Assembly: GCA_905250885.1 (NCBI GenBank)
Contig: CAJNOQ010001387.1
Location: 1 to 32,300 of the forward strand
Source of the DNA: Didymodactylos carnosus
Taxonomy: Eukaryota; Rotifera; Eurotatoria; Philodinida; Philodinidae
Reading direction: 5' to 3'
DNA: 32,300 nt
Part shown: positions 1 through 11,000 of the stretch, one piece after another
Numbering within the stretch: the first letter of the stretch is position 1
How the letters are laid out: the number at the start of each line of letters is the position of its first letter
Made by a program: the position numbers and the translations under genes
Notes under the pieces: generated by a model
Told to the model about the DNA's origin: nothing
Seen by the model: the letters and a program-made list of their open reading frames with translations, nothing else
The model's database searches: none

Positions 1-220
1 CTGATCGGGTGAATTCGACCTGGGAACAGCTGAGGGAAAAGACGAACGCAAAGATTAGTGTTTGATTGAACCTCAAAATCAACATATTTTAGGTCAAAAA
101 ATCGATAAAAGAAGGGGGTCTTCTAACATGGTTTTTGCGTTATGAGTTCAAGAGGGGTCTTCAATCGTAGGGGGGTCCTCTATTGTGTCCATCCCTTTAC
201 ATGTTTTTTTCTCCATACAG
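1..220. other. Intron or flank upstream of the first visible exon
   Basis: No coding signal is seen. The stretch ends in a pyrimidine-rich tract and CATACAG, a good 3' splice acceptor for the exon starting at 221. Near its end it carries three related G-rich phrases (around 113, 151 and 170, of the form GGGGGTCTTC or GGGGGGTCCTC), which look like a decayed local duplication. Confidence 0.5.
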
Positions 221-1331
221 GTAACATTTGAAGCTGTTGACCATGATCAAAATACGCTTATCCGACATTTACACGAGCGTATTACTGATTTGAGAGATGA
301 TAATATTCGTTTACGACAACAATCACGATCAACGCCAACAGCAACAATAACATCACCGTCGAATACGAGAGTATATTCGAATGATTTTAATCGATATTCG
401 TCAGACGTAAGTTAAGTTGAATAGCTTTTTGCTGACAAATTTTTAAATAGCTCGGCACAGAGAAGAGATAAAGACTTTTGGTTTTCGCTGTTCAGTAGTC
501 AAGACTATAATGTATCCTTGACTATAATAAGACTATAATGTATCATAGCCAAAAAGAATTTTAAAAAATTGCTCAAAAACCAGTTTTCTAGGGGAGATCT
601 GGAAAACCGTCTCACAACTCGAAAAGTTAAAGTAGCAATATATTATCATGAGTAAATAGCCCAAAGTAACCTCTTCAAAATGGGAGCCAAGAGAGACCAT
701 GATTTTCAGTGATTCGAATGTAGCATGAAATTTCCTAGGAGCACCAGCACTGACTGGCTGACTTGGAATAACCTTGAAAACGCAGGAAACGTACGTAATC
801 GACCTGTGACAACTTTTAATTTCGAAGTAACAATCGTATTTTATGAAAACTGGGATTTTGAGGCTGTTTCTATACAAGGATAAAAAATTCATAATTCACT
901 TAAAAAGCATCAGAAAGAGTTGAAAACTTCAGACTATACGGTATTTATACTATTCTATATCCTATTCAATTCTTGACTCTCATTTTAAAAAGGAAACTTT
1001 GGGCTATTTACTCATGAAAACAAACAATATGTTGCTACTTTAACTTTTTCAGTTATGAGACAGTTTTCCAGAGATCCTCTAGAAAACTGGTTTTTGAGAA
1101 ATTTTTTCAAATTCTTTTTGGCTATGAAAAGATGCATTAAAATCTTGGCTATTGAATAGCAAAAATCAAACGTCTATATCTCTTCTCTGTCTCGAGTTAT
1201 TTGAAAATTAACCATTTGCCTTTTAATTTGAAATGAATATTTTATTCAAAATTTATTTTTAGAATAAAAATGATGAATCGTTCAATTCAAATTTCACTGT
1301 GCAATCTCAAAGTGGACGAAATATGACCTAA
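221..1331 (+). CDS. Last two exons of an unrecognised coiled-coil protein
   Basis: Two exons join in frame. Exon A is 221-406, between a CATACAG acceptor and a GTAAGT donor at 407. Exon B is 1263-1331, after a T-rich tract ending TTTTTAG and ending in TAA. Exon A ends on a complete codon and exon B opens on one, so the phase agrees. Exon A begins with a charged heptad-like helix (core LIRHLHERITDLRDDNIRL), then a Thr/Ser/Pro-rich tail; exon B is Asn/Ser-rich. This suggests the C-terminal end of a coiled-coil scaffold or cytoskeletal protein, but I do not recognise the family. If the donor at 407 were not used, translation would stop at 413-415 after only three more codons. The 5' part of the gene lies outside the window. 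Confidence 0.6.
436..1216. mobile_element. Foldback (long inverted-repeat) element in the last intron
   Basis: The two arms are imperfect reverse complements, about 436-690 and 975-1216. They share runs such as CAGAGAAGAGATA with its complement near 1190, and GAGTAAATAGCCCAAAG with its complement near 1005. About 285 bp of unrelated spacer separates them. No transposase is encoded. The arms differ by scattered substitutions and small indels, so it is not recent. It explains why this intron is 856 nt when most introns in the window are near 60 nt. The outer ends and the target duplication could not be fixed. Confidence 0.75.
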
Positions 1332-2018
1332 TCCTATCTCTATATCACAGTTGATATTAAATAGGGTGTTCTGAATGTTATTTTGATACAAACAATGTCT
1401 GAGCATATATATATTTGTCCAAATGTATGTGATTATTTCATCAATGGTGCGACGCGTGATACAACTTGGAGCTATACCATTTGTTTGTTTTCAGAGGTAT
1501 TGAATAACTTATGTCACACATATTGTCATCACATATTTTTATTAAAAAATTACTTTTCGTTGCATAGTCGTTTTGCAGTACCCATTTTATTTATGTAAAT
1601 TGCGCATACCGTATTGACACAGAGAAAATAGAATACTTTTGTTTTCTGATTCTCAGACGTTGTTTATTCCATTTTGTACTTGAAAGCTCGAGAATATTTA
1701 CATATAAAAAGTAGATGTTGCTCACCATTCTAAAGAGATCAAGACGGGGATAAGCTTTTTCCACATTCAGAATAATTTTTTGCCAACTATTTTATAAACA
1801 GCTTCATTTAAAAATATAGAAGATTAAACAAAAATATCCAAGTCTAGACAATCTAAATCTCCTCCAGTTTAGAGCGAGAATAAATACGGGACACTTTCAT
1901 TGACGTACAATTCACTATCAACTAAAATTGTTATTGGCATCATCAGTTTTCATTTTCTTTTTTGTAAATATTCACTTTCACATGGATTTTTTCATTTTTG
2001 TGTATTTGAAAAAATTAG
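1332..2018 (+). other. Gene-free spacer, possibly with lost 5' parts of the ART gene
   Basis: Small open frames occur (for example 1383-1598) but have no recognisable domain. A T-rich tract ends in AG at 2017-2018, directly before the readable ADP-ribosyltransferase block, and may be the acceptor of its first surviving exon. Confidence 0.4.
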
Positions 2019-2249
2019 ATTACAACAGAAATATCGAATTATATTTTTCGATATTACATTGGTGATCCATCTCAATCTCTCCGTGCTGAGTTAGATAAGA
2101 TGAAACCTCACAGAATCACACTCTATCGTGGTCAAAAATTGTCCGCTGAGGAGCCTGATACTCTCAATGATGCAAGAATTATATCAGTTAATGGTTATTT
2201 TTCAACATCTTCTGATAAGAATATAGCAGAGATTTTCGCTGGAATACCA

Positions 2250-2423
2250 GAGATCGTGACACGACTCTTCCACGAACCGACTCCTCCGCGAATCGACTTT
2301 TCAGTGAAACGACTGTTCCACGAACTGAAATGTGATGGCAGTAAGCAACATGAGAATGAGTGTGAAAAGAATTTCATTCGCGGAAGGGTGGATTCGCGGT
2401 AAAAGTTCGCGGAAGAGTCGGTG
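2250..2423. mobile_element. 174-bp MITE-like insertion in the ART coding region
   Basis: The insertion is flanked by TACCA at 2245-2249 and 2424-2428. The coding sense on the two sides rejoins if the insert and one TACCA are removed, so the target duplication is supported by the gene itself. The ends carry imperfect inverted repeats built on CGACTCTTCCACGAAC at the left, with the complement of CGACTCTTCCGCGAAC at the right. Variants of the TTCCGCGAA phrase also recur inside. It adds 179 nt, which is not a multiple of three, and brings a stop at 2400-2402, so it inactivates the gene. Confidence 0.75.
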
Positions 2424-4662
2424 TACCATCAGAGATTAATAATACTAGTACTTTGATTTCTGTTCTGTTTGAAATTGAGCATGATCTATTGGTTGCTCCG
2501 CCTATGATCCTAGCTGACATCCGAAAGTTTCATAAACAAGAAGGTGAGGAAGAGTATTTATTTGACACTGGTGCAACGTTTGAGATTCTTCACAATTCAT
2601 GTGACGAAATGTATGGATTTAGACATGTGAAGATGCGTACGATAAATAAAGGTGACAAAATAGCTCGCAACAATATAACGTTTGGTTATTATAGTATGTA
2701 CACATCAGATAACATACAGACCATTATTGACAGAAAAGGGGATGCAACAGTTGATTTGTCTAATGCAACTGACCACGCAGTCGAAAATGTCCGCCGTGAA
2801 TACACACCTATTATGATAGTTACATTCTGAAACATGATGTCGACGGCGAACGTATTTATCGTAATAATTTACAAGCATACTTAAAACGAACTGAGCGTAA
2901 ATCTAAATTTCTAGATAGAAATGAGGAAATCGCGCCGTATTCTTTAACGACATACAGTGAGAAGCTTTTCAAGTCTTTCATTTTCTATTTTGGAGCAGGA
3001 AAAAAATTGATGTCGTTTGATAGAAATTTTTAAAAATATAGAACTGGTAATCCGTACATCCTTCAAGTGTAATCCCGATTGTTCCTCTAGTCGACAAGAA
3101 ATATTTTCAATGTTCGTTGCGACACTTTCTGGAGTCGTTTGAAAAATCACTTGATAATCGGCCACTGCTTGCAGTCGATCTTATTCATTATAAATTGTTC
3201 GAATATGAGTTAGCCATTAACATATTTGAGATAGCCTTGTCATGGTCCAATGAACACATGAACCAAGTGCTCTGTCATAGTTTACTCGGCTGCATTAAAA
3301 GCGGTTATAAGCATTATGATGAAGCTTTAGAATGCTTTAGAAAAGTGCCTTGATTTAAATAAAGAATCTCCTATTCCATGTGTGCTATTAGCTGAAACGT
3401 ATTTAAACCTTGCATCTGTTGAAAGTACTGACGTCGAATATTTTCAAGAAGCACTCGACTTATTCCGACAACTAGAACCAGTTGATGAGTTAGCAGTTTT
3501 CTTGTGTAAACTGAATATTGTAAATAGCCGGGTAACCGTGTTAGAGCCATGGACTATGGACAACAAATTCGATTACATTAGGGAAGCCTTGGAATCATAT
3601 ATGCCATATCTATCACAAATGAATGAGACAAGGTTGAAAAAATGCTTATCCAAATTCTTGTTCATCCTGGCTGGCTGTTATTTGGAAAAGTTCGAATATG
3701 ATGGAGTATTACAGTGTTACTCTGTTCATCAGAAGTATTTGTCTACAGAAGCCAATCAATCCTTCATATTGAAAAAAAATGGCTGACATCTACGACGAAA
3801 AAAGGGATTGGAAACGTGCCCTAATCTTGTATCATGTAGCTTTATGCTCAGCTAAGTCATCCAATCGCTTCTTTTTCACTATCGACTGTTTAACATCAAT
3901 AGGACGAATGCATTATCTGAATAATAATTATGACTGTAGTCTATCTCAGCTAATGTGCTGCTTGAAAAAGTGTAATGAGGAGATCGATGTCGAAGTTAAC
4001 GAAGATGAGACTGATTATTTAAGCAAACAAGTATACAATGAACAATTATTTGTTAAAAGTGCCTCAGAATGTTATTTGTCACCTGTTAATGGTTTTATAA
4101 AAATCGAAAATTTTAACGAAGCCATTGGTAATTCCATCAAAGCGTTGATAAAATATTGTCAGTATCCAGTTTTATTTCGAAGCGACATATTAAAGATTTA
4201 CTCTAATCTATAGTCAATAACTCGGAGATGCGATTTCAACAAATGTAACAAACTTTATGACTCACAAAAAATATTAGAACTTATTGTTTGTAGTATACCC
4301 GATTTGTATATGATTATGGGTGATAATTATGCGTTAGAAAAAAAGTATTCTATGATGTTGCAATGCTATTATTGGGCGGAAGAATATTCAGCGTACGTAT
4401 CTAAGCAAGATCAAATGACTTTACGCATGAAAATAAGACAGAGACTAAAAAAGTGTGACTATGATAAATCCTATAAAGCACCATATAAAAGCTTTAGCCC
4501 CCTAAAGGGAAACTATTCTGAGTTTGGAACAGATCAACGTAAAAATTTATTAAATTGCAAATATCAAGAAATAAAGTCGAAACGAAAGCAATAATTGAAA
4601 CTCATATTGGCGATGTTTATTGTAAAAAAGGCAAGTGGAATGAAGCACTCGTGTATTATCAG

Positions 4663-4884
4663 GACGCAATTGCTTATTTTAAAACATTTTCAATGTTATT
4701 TCGCTTAGAACAGGCAACTACCTATGACAAGATGAGTGACGTTAACGACAAACTGAATGAAGCTGAAAAGAGACGCAATTGCTTATTTTAAAACATTTTC
4801 AATGTTATTTCGCTTAGAACAGGCAACTACCTATGACAAGATGAGTGACGTTAACGACAAACTGAATGAAGCTGAAAAGAGACG
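4663..4884 (+). repeat. Perfect 109-bp tandem duplication with GACG microhomology
   Basis: Positions 4663-4775 match 4772-4884 exactly, with period 109. The overlap is the 4-bp GACG at the junction. The unit lies in the last helical repeats of the ART-TPR relic and shifts the frame, giving an early stop at 4789-4791. The original C-terminal codons resume after the second copy. The identity of the copies means it is either very recent or an assembly artefact. Confidence 0.9.
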
Positions 4885-6738
4885 TGAATGTCATAACAAA
4901 GCGATTGCTCTGTTTCTAACGCAATAATGAATCTATCCAATTCTGTTGTCCTCTAGATCACAGATTCTCCATCTTTGTAAACGCAGTTGGCTTTTAGTTC
5001 AAAATATGGTCAAAACTAACATTTGACTGTATTTTTTACTTTTTCAAATACAAGTTTAGGTGCCTAACAGACACCAAAAGTAGCCCATGGGTGGGTGGGG
5101 TAATCAAACTATAAAGCGCAATTTGAGAAACCTTTGGTATTGGTTATCATTCAGCATTTTTTAACCGCTATAAAAAAATTGTATAAATTTTAACAAAATG
5201 AAGGCTTAGAATGTGTCAAAAGAAGGTTTTCGCAGCCTGCGGATATTAGTTCGTATTAGAAAATCTGAAGGCGTTAAAATGAAGGTTTTTAATGCGTTTG
5301 AAGGAGTGCAATGTAATTACAAACGCCTTCCCACTGAGCAATTTTGAGGCTTTAATGTACATTAAAAAAAATTAAATCTCGTTTTTTAGTGAATAATGCA
5401 TGAACATCTATTAAAAGTGGGTTTTCTAACATATTATCACTTATGCAGTATTTATAATACGTTAGAATGCGTTAATCTGCAATGCATGCTCATACATTAA
5501 GAGGCGATAATCAATTAAGATGTATTTTGTACGCAAATTCTAATTTCAATGCATTAGCACTCATATATTTTTCTAATGTGTGCTGACGTGTTATGATTCT
5601 TATGAAAAAAAAATCTTATGAAAGTCTTGTTTTGTAAAGCGATCTGAAAAACGCTCAAGAAGTTAAACTACATTAGTAGTGCATCTGAATTGTGGAAAAA
5701 AAATTTGAAAAAAAGGTATAAGTTCACTTTATGGGGAACTTAAGGAATCCAGATTTTGACTATTCCATTGTAAACAGCATTACTTAAAACCTATAAATTG
5801 ACAAAAGAAACTTGGCGGCAAACATTTGAAACCCAAAAATAATTTAATTCTTGTAACAGGCTCGTGAGTCCGTCTGGGCTTGTCCTATGAATGGAAAAAT
5901 GTTGTCCAATTACTCGATCGGAATGATACTCAGAATCATAGGTCTTGAAAAATGTTCATTCATCTTCTAGTGTACTTTATATTTACTGTGTATTGACATT
6001 ATGAGATCCCTACGTCCCTTTTGTGAAACTCTTCCTATATCTCCGAAAGAAAGAGAAGTTGAAGTTTATACCCGACAACCCTTGATTTTGGCCATCTTTT
6101 TAACCTCCTTCATCCCTCTTGGTGGCCACATCGTCCTAAACTGGTGTGTCACATCGCCTTACACTATTTAACAACTTTTGAGGAGTTTCACCATTTTAGT
6201 CCCTTACGGAGCTGCTCTGACAAGGTTTTTATGCCAGAGAGGAAAAACTCAGCTGAATAAGTGCATTTTATCGCTCTCGATTTGCTAATATGATCTGTTC
6301 AGAATAGATATCTTTTCTATTCATGAAATACAGGTCAAATGAGCAAGTTTGTCCGATTAGGCAAGGTGATCATACGATTGTAATAGTTTGTTGATTTTCT
6401 AACTGTATAAATCAATGCAAGAGGAATTCGATGTAGTTTTTAATACTGATTCAGACACACTAAGTCTCTATCTGCGGTATAGTTTTACTTTATGCACCAA
6501 TGTATTTGAAGAAAAATATACAGAAATCTTGTTCAAATGGAGAAAATCTGGCTTGCTCGAACGGGTCACGTTATTCAATTGTACTAGAAAGTCGTACAAA
6601 CGGGTGTTCTGTCTTCATACTAAACACTCAAGCCAAACTTAGTAATGAAGTTTCATTTTATGATATATTCTTATATAACTGAGCGAGTCTTGGAGATTAG
6701 TCCAACTTTATATTTTCTACTTTATTTTTTATTATGGC

Positions 6739-6755
6739 ATATATATATATATATA
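6739..6755. repeat. (AT)n microsatellite
   Basis: An uninterrupted AT dinucleotide run, followed by ATAATAATAATTT. Confidence 0.85.
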
Positions 6756-7644
6756 ATAATAATTTAACGATACAAAAGAACAAAGGTCGATAAATAAAAA
6801 GATATTTCATATAAAAAACGTCTTTACTACGAACACCTCCTTGTCATATATAGTCTAAGAGGAAGAAAAAAATAACCGTAAAGAAAACCAAAACGTGCAG
6901 TATGAATGAAATGTAGAAATAGAATTTCCTAAGTGATGAATGTATTTAACATACGGACAAACATACAATAGAATTACAAGTGAAATAAACAAATAAAAAA
7001 GACAGTTCTCAATTCTCTTATTTTAATTCTGTCTGGTAATTATTTAACAGCAGATATTTTGTAATTATCAATCTCAACAGCTAACGCTACACTAAGAATG
7101 GAATAAATGAGTGTTTTAAAACACGTACACAGATCACCAATCAAAATTTACAAGGTTTTTGTTTCACATTTTTTTCGTCAAAAAATTCTTTCCGGCAAGT
7201 AATGAGTGATTTCAGAATATCTTTAAGCTAACCTAAGTACGATAAAAGTCGAAAAATTGGTTTCAACAAACGATTCAATATAAAAAAAGATTATCTCCTC
7301 ATCGATATTTTCTCAAAAAAGAAAAACGTACTTATTTTGACAAATATCCCATATTTCGATAAAACAAGACTGGAGAACGTTTGTGATAGAATTTAAAGAA
7401 ACAACAGGCTAGGAAAAAAGAAATCCAGAAATAACCATTAAAACAAAGAAACTTACGTGGATCAACTTGTTGTAGACATGGAACAAACCGAGCGCTTTCT
7501 CAGATGAACAGAGGAAAGAATAAAAAACAAGTTAAATAAAAAATTTTAGATTTTGTTTTGATCTACGTATACTTCCAGAAAGCGTATTAAAAAGCAATAA
7601 AAGTCGTCTGTATGTACACACTAGCCTACACTCTTCATTGATAT

Positions 7645-7684
7645 TACACACACACACACACACAGACACACACGCACACACACA
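7645..7684. repeat. (CA)n microsatellite, slightly interrupted
   Basis: A CA dinucleotide tract with two interruptions (CAGACA and CACGCA). A second shorter CA tract lies at about 7797-7809. Confidence 0.9.
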
Positions 7685-8085
7685 ATGTAAAAAACAAACA
7701 AAAAACCCACAATTCTGTCTTTCAGTGTGCTCCTTTCCTAGAAACAATATCGCACGAGAATAGATTATACATAAGATATATACAAAAAAGCAAACCACAC
7801 GCACACACATGTGTATATTAATCACACTTAACAACAGTTTTTCACTGTTCTTTCTTTTTTTCTACGCAGTTAAAGCTTTAATGTCGAGGGAAACAAAACA
7901 AGATTAGCCTAATTCAACAATGAAGAAAAACAAATTATCAAAAGCAAATACATAAAATGTTTTTGAAAAAAACGAAAAAAATAATTTAGAAGAATATAAG
8001 AAAACTAACTGCTATTTTTATTTCTCTACACAATATAGATATATAAGATAGAATTTATAACATTCGCTACTCTGTCAATTTTCTT

Positions 8086-11000
8086 TTACTGCTTTGCTGA
8101 GTGTAATAATACTGGATTTTTACCATTGTTATTTCCTTGATTTGACGAAACTGCATGTGTCTGAGGGGTTGGCGAGTGCATATTAGCACTTTCGTGGATA
8201 TTATTCGATTTTGCACGTTCAACCTATATATAGTAAATAGAATATATTGAATGAAAATGACCATGAAATGTATGAATTGGAATATATGTTCTATACTTAC
8301 TAATGCTATTTTCATCAATTCTTGTTTCAACCGTGACTGTAATAATCTTACGTCATCCAATGGTAAAGACATTAAATCATTATCACTCGGTAACAAACGC
8401 ATATTTTGCGTTAGTAAATGACGCATAGTATCAATTTGATGTAATGCCTACAAATGAACAGAAATGACAACACAACTGTCTTAGTCCAAAAACAATCTCT
8501 CTCACATCATCACGTTGTTGAATTGCACGATTTTTTTCTTGTTCTAACTGCATAGCCATTCGATGATTATCTTCTGCCTCTCTTCTCCAATGATCGGAAG
8601 CCTGGTGAAAAACAAGAAACAAGCTGATATGCTTTTCATTCTTATTCACTGTGGTTAACGTACTTCTTTCTGCGTGATTGCCATAACTTGCATTTGCAGC
8701 ACACGATTACGCATGATATCGATCTCATTAGGTATGGAAGATGATGAGGCGGATGAAATGGCACCGTTGCTACTATTCAGACGACTGTAGTTCGATTGTG
8801 GTGAAGCTGATCCTTGTTTTGATTGATGAACTATTGAAGGAATATCATGACTAAAACCCGACATTGCATAACTTCCTGGATGGCCTCCACTCCCTGTAGT
8901 AGAAGGTTCAGGAAAAATGCTATTGATTGGCTAAAATGGAATAAAATTAAGTTATGAGTACAACGGAAGGAACAACACTGAAACATTGCGCGAGAAAAGT
9001 TTTGTAAGATATTCTCTGGAAAACACATATGCCAGTTTTAAACAACAAATAATTTATTCCTTACGGAGTCTAATGTTTCATCTTGGTGTTGTTGCTGTTT
9101 TGTTGATGAGAGTAAATCAAATGGTGATCTTGATGGTGATTGTGAAAAATCTGCATAGGATGCTTGAAATGAATTTGGTATGTTTACAGGTAATGTAGTT
9201 CGATTACTGATCAAAGATGTCTTTGTTGTGGAAGAGATAGTTGGAATTGGTGAAGTGGCTGCTGTCGACGAATGGACATGTGTATCAAAGTTATCCATGC
9301 CTTCTAGCAATACATCATTGTTGTTTGATGCTTTATCAAAATCAACTTCATCAACATCAATATTTTCAATACCAATTGTTTTTAATGATAAGCCAATTAA
9401 ATTTTTAACATCAACTGTTGTTGGTGCATCACTTTGATAATTGACAAAACGTAGTGGTGAAGTATCAGTATGATCTAAATCATCGCCCTCATCGTCAAAA
9501 TAAGAAGTATTCGGAAGACTACGACCGCTACTAATGAAGGGCGAGAGTGATGAAGGCGTTTCCACCGAAGAAAGATGAGCGTGTATTGACGTTATAAAAT
9601 TGGTTGCTGCTGAATTTTGTTGTTGCTGATGGGTTGTTTGTGGAAATGAAAGTAAAGATAAGGGTGGATACGACTGACTATAATGACTAGTAGTAGCTGC
9701 TTGTAATGCGGCTACAGCTGCTGCAAGACTTGTATTACTGAATTGTAAATTTGTTGACGTTTCGTTGCTCAAGGATGGTGGCGGCGGTAATGCATGATCT
9801 GGATGAATAGACATCGGGGAAGAAATCGAACGAAATTCAGAAAACAACGGAGTGGGCGGTGAACGATTTGTATTCTCGATAGTCATGTGTTGTTGTTCTT
9901 GTTCTTGAGCAAATGTACCACTTCCACCGAAAGAACTATCATTTGTAAATAACAACTAAAAAGACAAGGGTAATAGTTTTCCCTCCAGTTTGATAGTAAA
10001 ACCTAGTATTAAGAGTACGTTTCTAGATGCCATTTGATCAAATGTTTTTGCATTTGTGCTTGGATAAGATCCAACTTCGAATAATGATGCTTGCGACAGT
10101 TTCTTTTGTGGTCTTGTTGAAGCATTCTTAATAAAATCAACATATACAGTTCATTGAAATCCAAACGGGTGGTCCATATCTGCAAACTACATACCATTGT
10201 AATGCTAACTTCTTTTTCTTCTGGTATGGGTATGAAAGACGACAATGGCAATTCATTGGTAAAATGATCGAAGTCACGATAAGCTTTCAGCTCCTCTTCA
10301 AAAACAAAACCATAGTCAAATTTAACAAAGGTAGTTGATCATTTCGACATACGTTCTATATGAGCAAATGCACAAAATGGTCCGCGAGGGCAATAACCGG
10401 TTACAGAAACATCATTACACTTGGTTGATTTATAAATCTTAAAAAAAAACATAGTGTGATTCAGACATGTCTCTTCTCAAAAGAGAAGCTCCTCAATTTT
10501 CATTTTGATGATATCTTCAAAATCTACTCGGTTATGCACAGCTTTTTATCTGATATGTTTTCATCCCATAGTCATAGGTTTTGACTGAAAATTGAAGTGA
10601 CACTAGAGGATTTTCCCTCGTGAGTGGGAAAGAAGATGCATACTTCAGGATGAAATTGTTGTTCTGTTCTTGTATGGCAATATTTACAATTATCACCCGA
10701 TTCACAAGCAGTAGAGTCCATCCATTCATCACTTTGCTTCACGTGGGGACAAGGAGTTGATCTTAAATGAACAGACATATAGGGAAACATTAACACTAGA
10801 ACGCCCGGAAATTTTCATGACCTAGAACGCCCAAAGCGGTCATTTTGACCGTTACTGTTTTTTAAAAAATTTTATACTTAAAAATAGTTCTGAATTCAAA
10901 AATGAATTAAAAATTCTGCAAAAAATAATTTTTGTGGGACAAATTAAAAGTTATGACATAATTTATTTTTAAATAAATTGTATGCAGTTTGTTTCATTAA

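Larger units (their letters stand above)
2019..4927 (+). pseudogene. Decayed arginine ADP-ribosyltransferase with TPR-like repeats
   Basis: The 5' third resembles eukaryotic NAD:arginine mono-ADP-ribosyltransferases. It has the R motif LYRGQ (2121-2135), the serine motif NGYFSTSSD (2190-2216) and a Glu-rich ExE-type motif EEEYLFDTGATFEI (about 2546-2587). The rest, from about 3080, is helical and TPR-like, with phrases such as GKWNEALVYYQDAI. Such enzymes move ADP-ribose from NAD to arginine. The reading is broken by: an insertion at 2250-2423; a frame change near 2820; an unreadable stretch about 3030-3070; one extra A near 3341-3345 and another near 3772-3779; an in-frame TAG at 4211-4213; a frame change near 4555-4590; and a 109-bp tandem duplication at 4663-4884. 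Introns cannot explain the A-run shifts or the duplication. The ancestral frame ends at TAA 4925-4927. ART-TPR fusions are typical of bdelloids. Sequencing error in the A-runs remains possible for two of the lesions. Confidence 0.8.
4928..8085. other. Gene-free spacer between ART relic and Unkempt
   Basis: No exon chain or family could be supported on either strand. The spacer holds short simple repeats (an AT run at 6739-6755, a CA run at 7645-7684) and AT-rich sequence. Overlapping frames around 6415-6682 have no recognisable domain. The part next to 8085 probably includes the 3' UTR of the minus-strand gene. Confidence 0.5.

Noticed and set aside
5868..5895. CTCGTGAGTCCGTCTGGGC resembles part of a hammerhead core
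   Set aside because: The CTGATGA core is altered and no GAAA follows stem II; only the GTGAGTCCGT phrase is similar.
6415..6682. Two overlapping small frames in the ART-unk spacer
   Set aside because: No recognisable domain, no splice sites joining them, and the length is within chance in this sequence.
9180..9437. Plus-strand frame inside the Unkempt gene
   Set aside because: It is the antisense of the long exon 9, whose minus-strand reading joins in phase with its neighbours.
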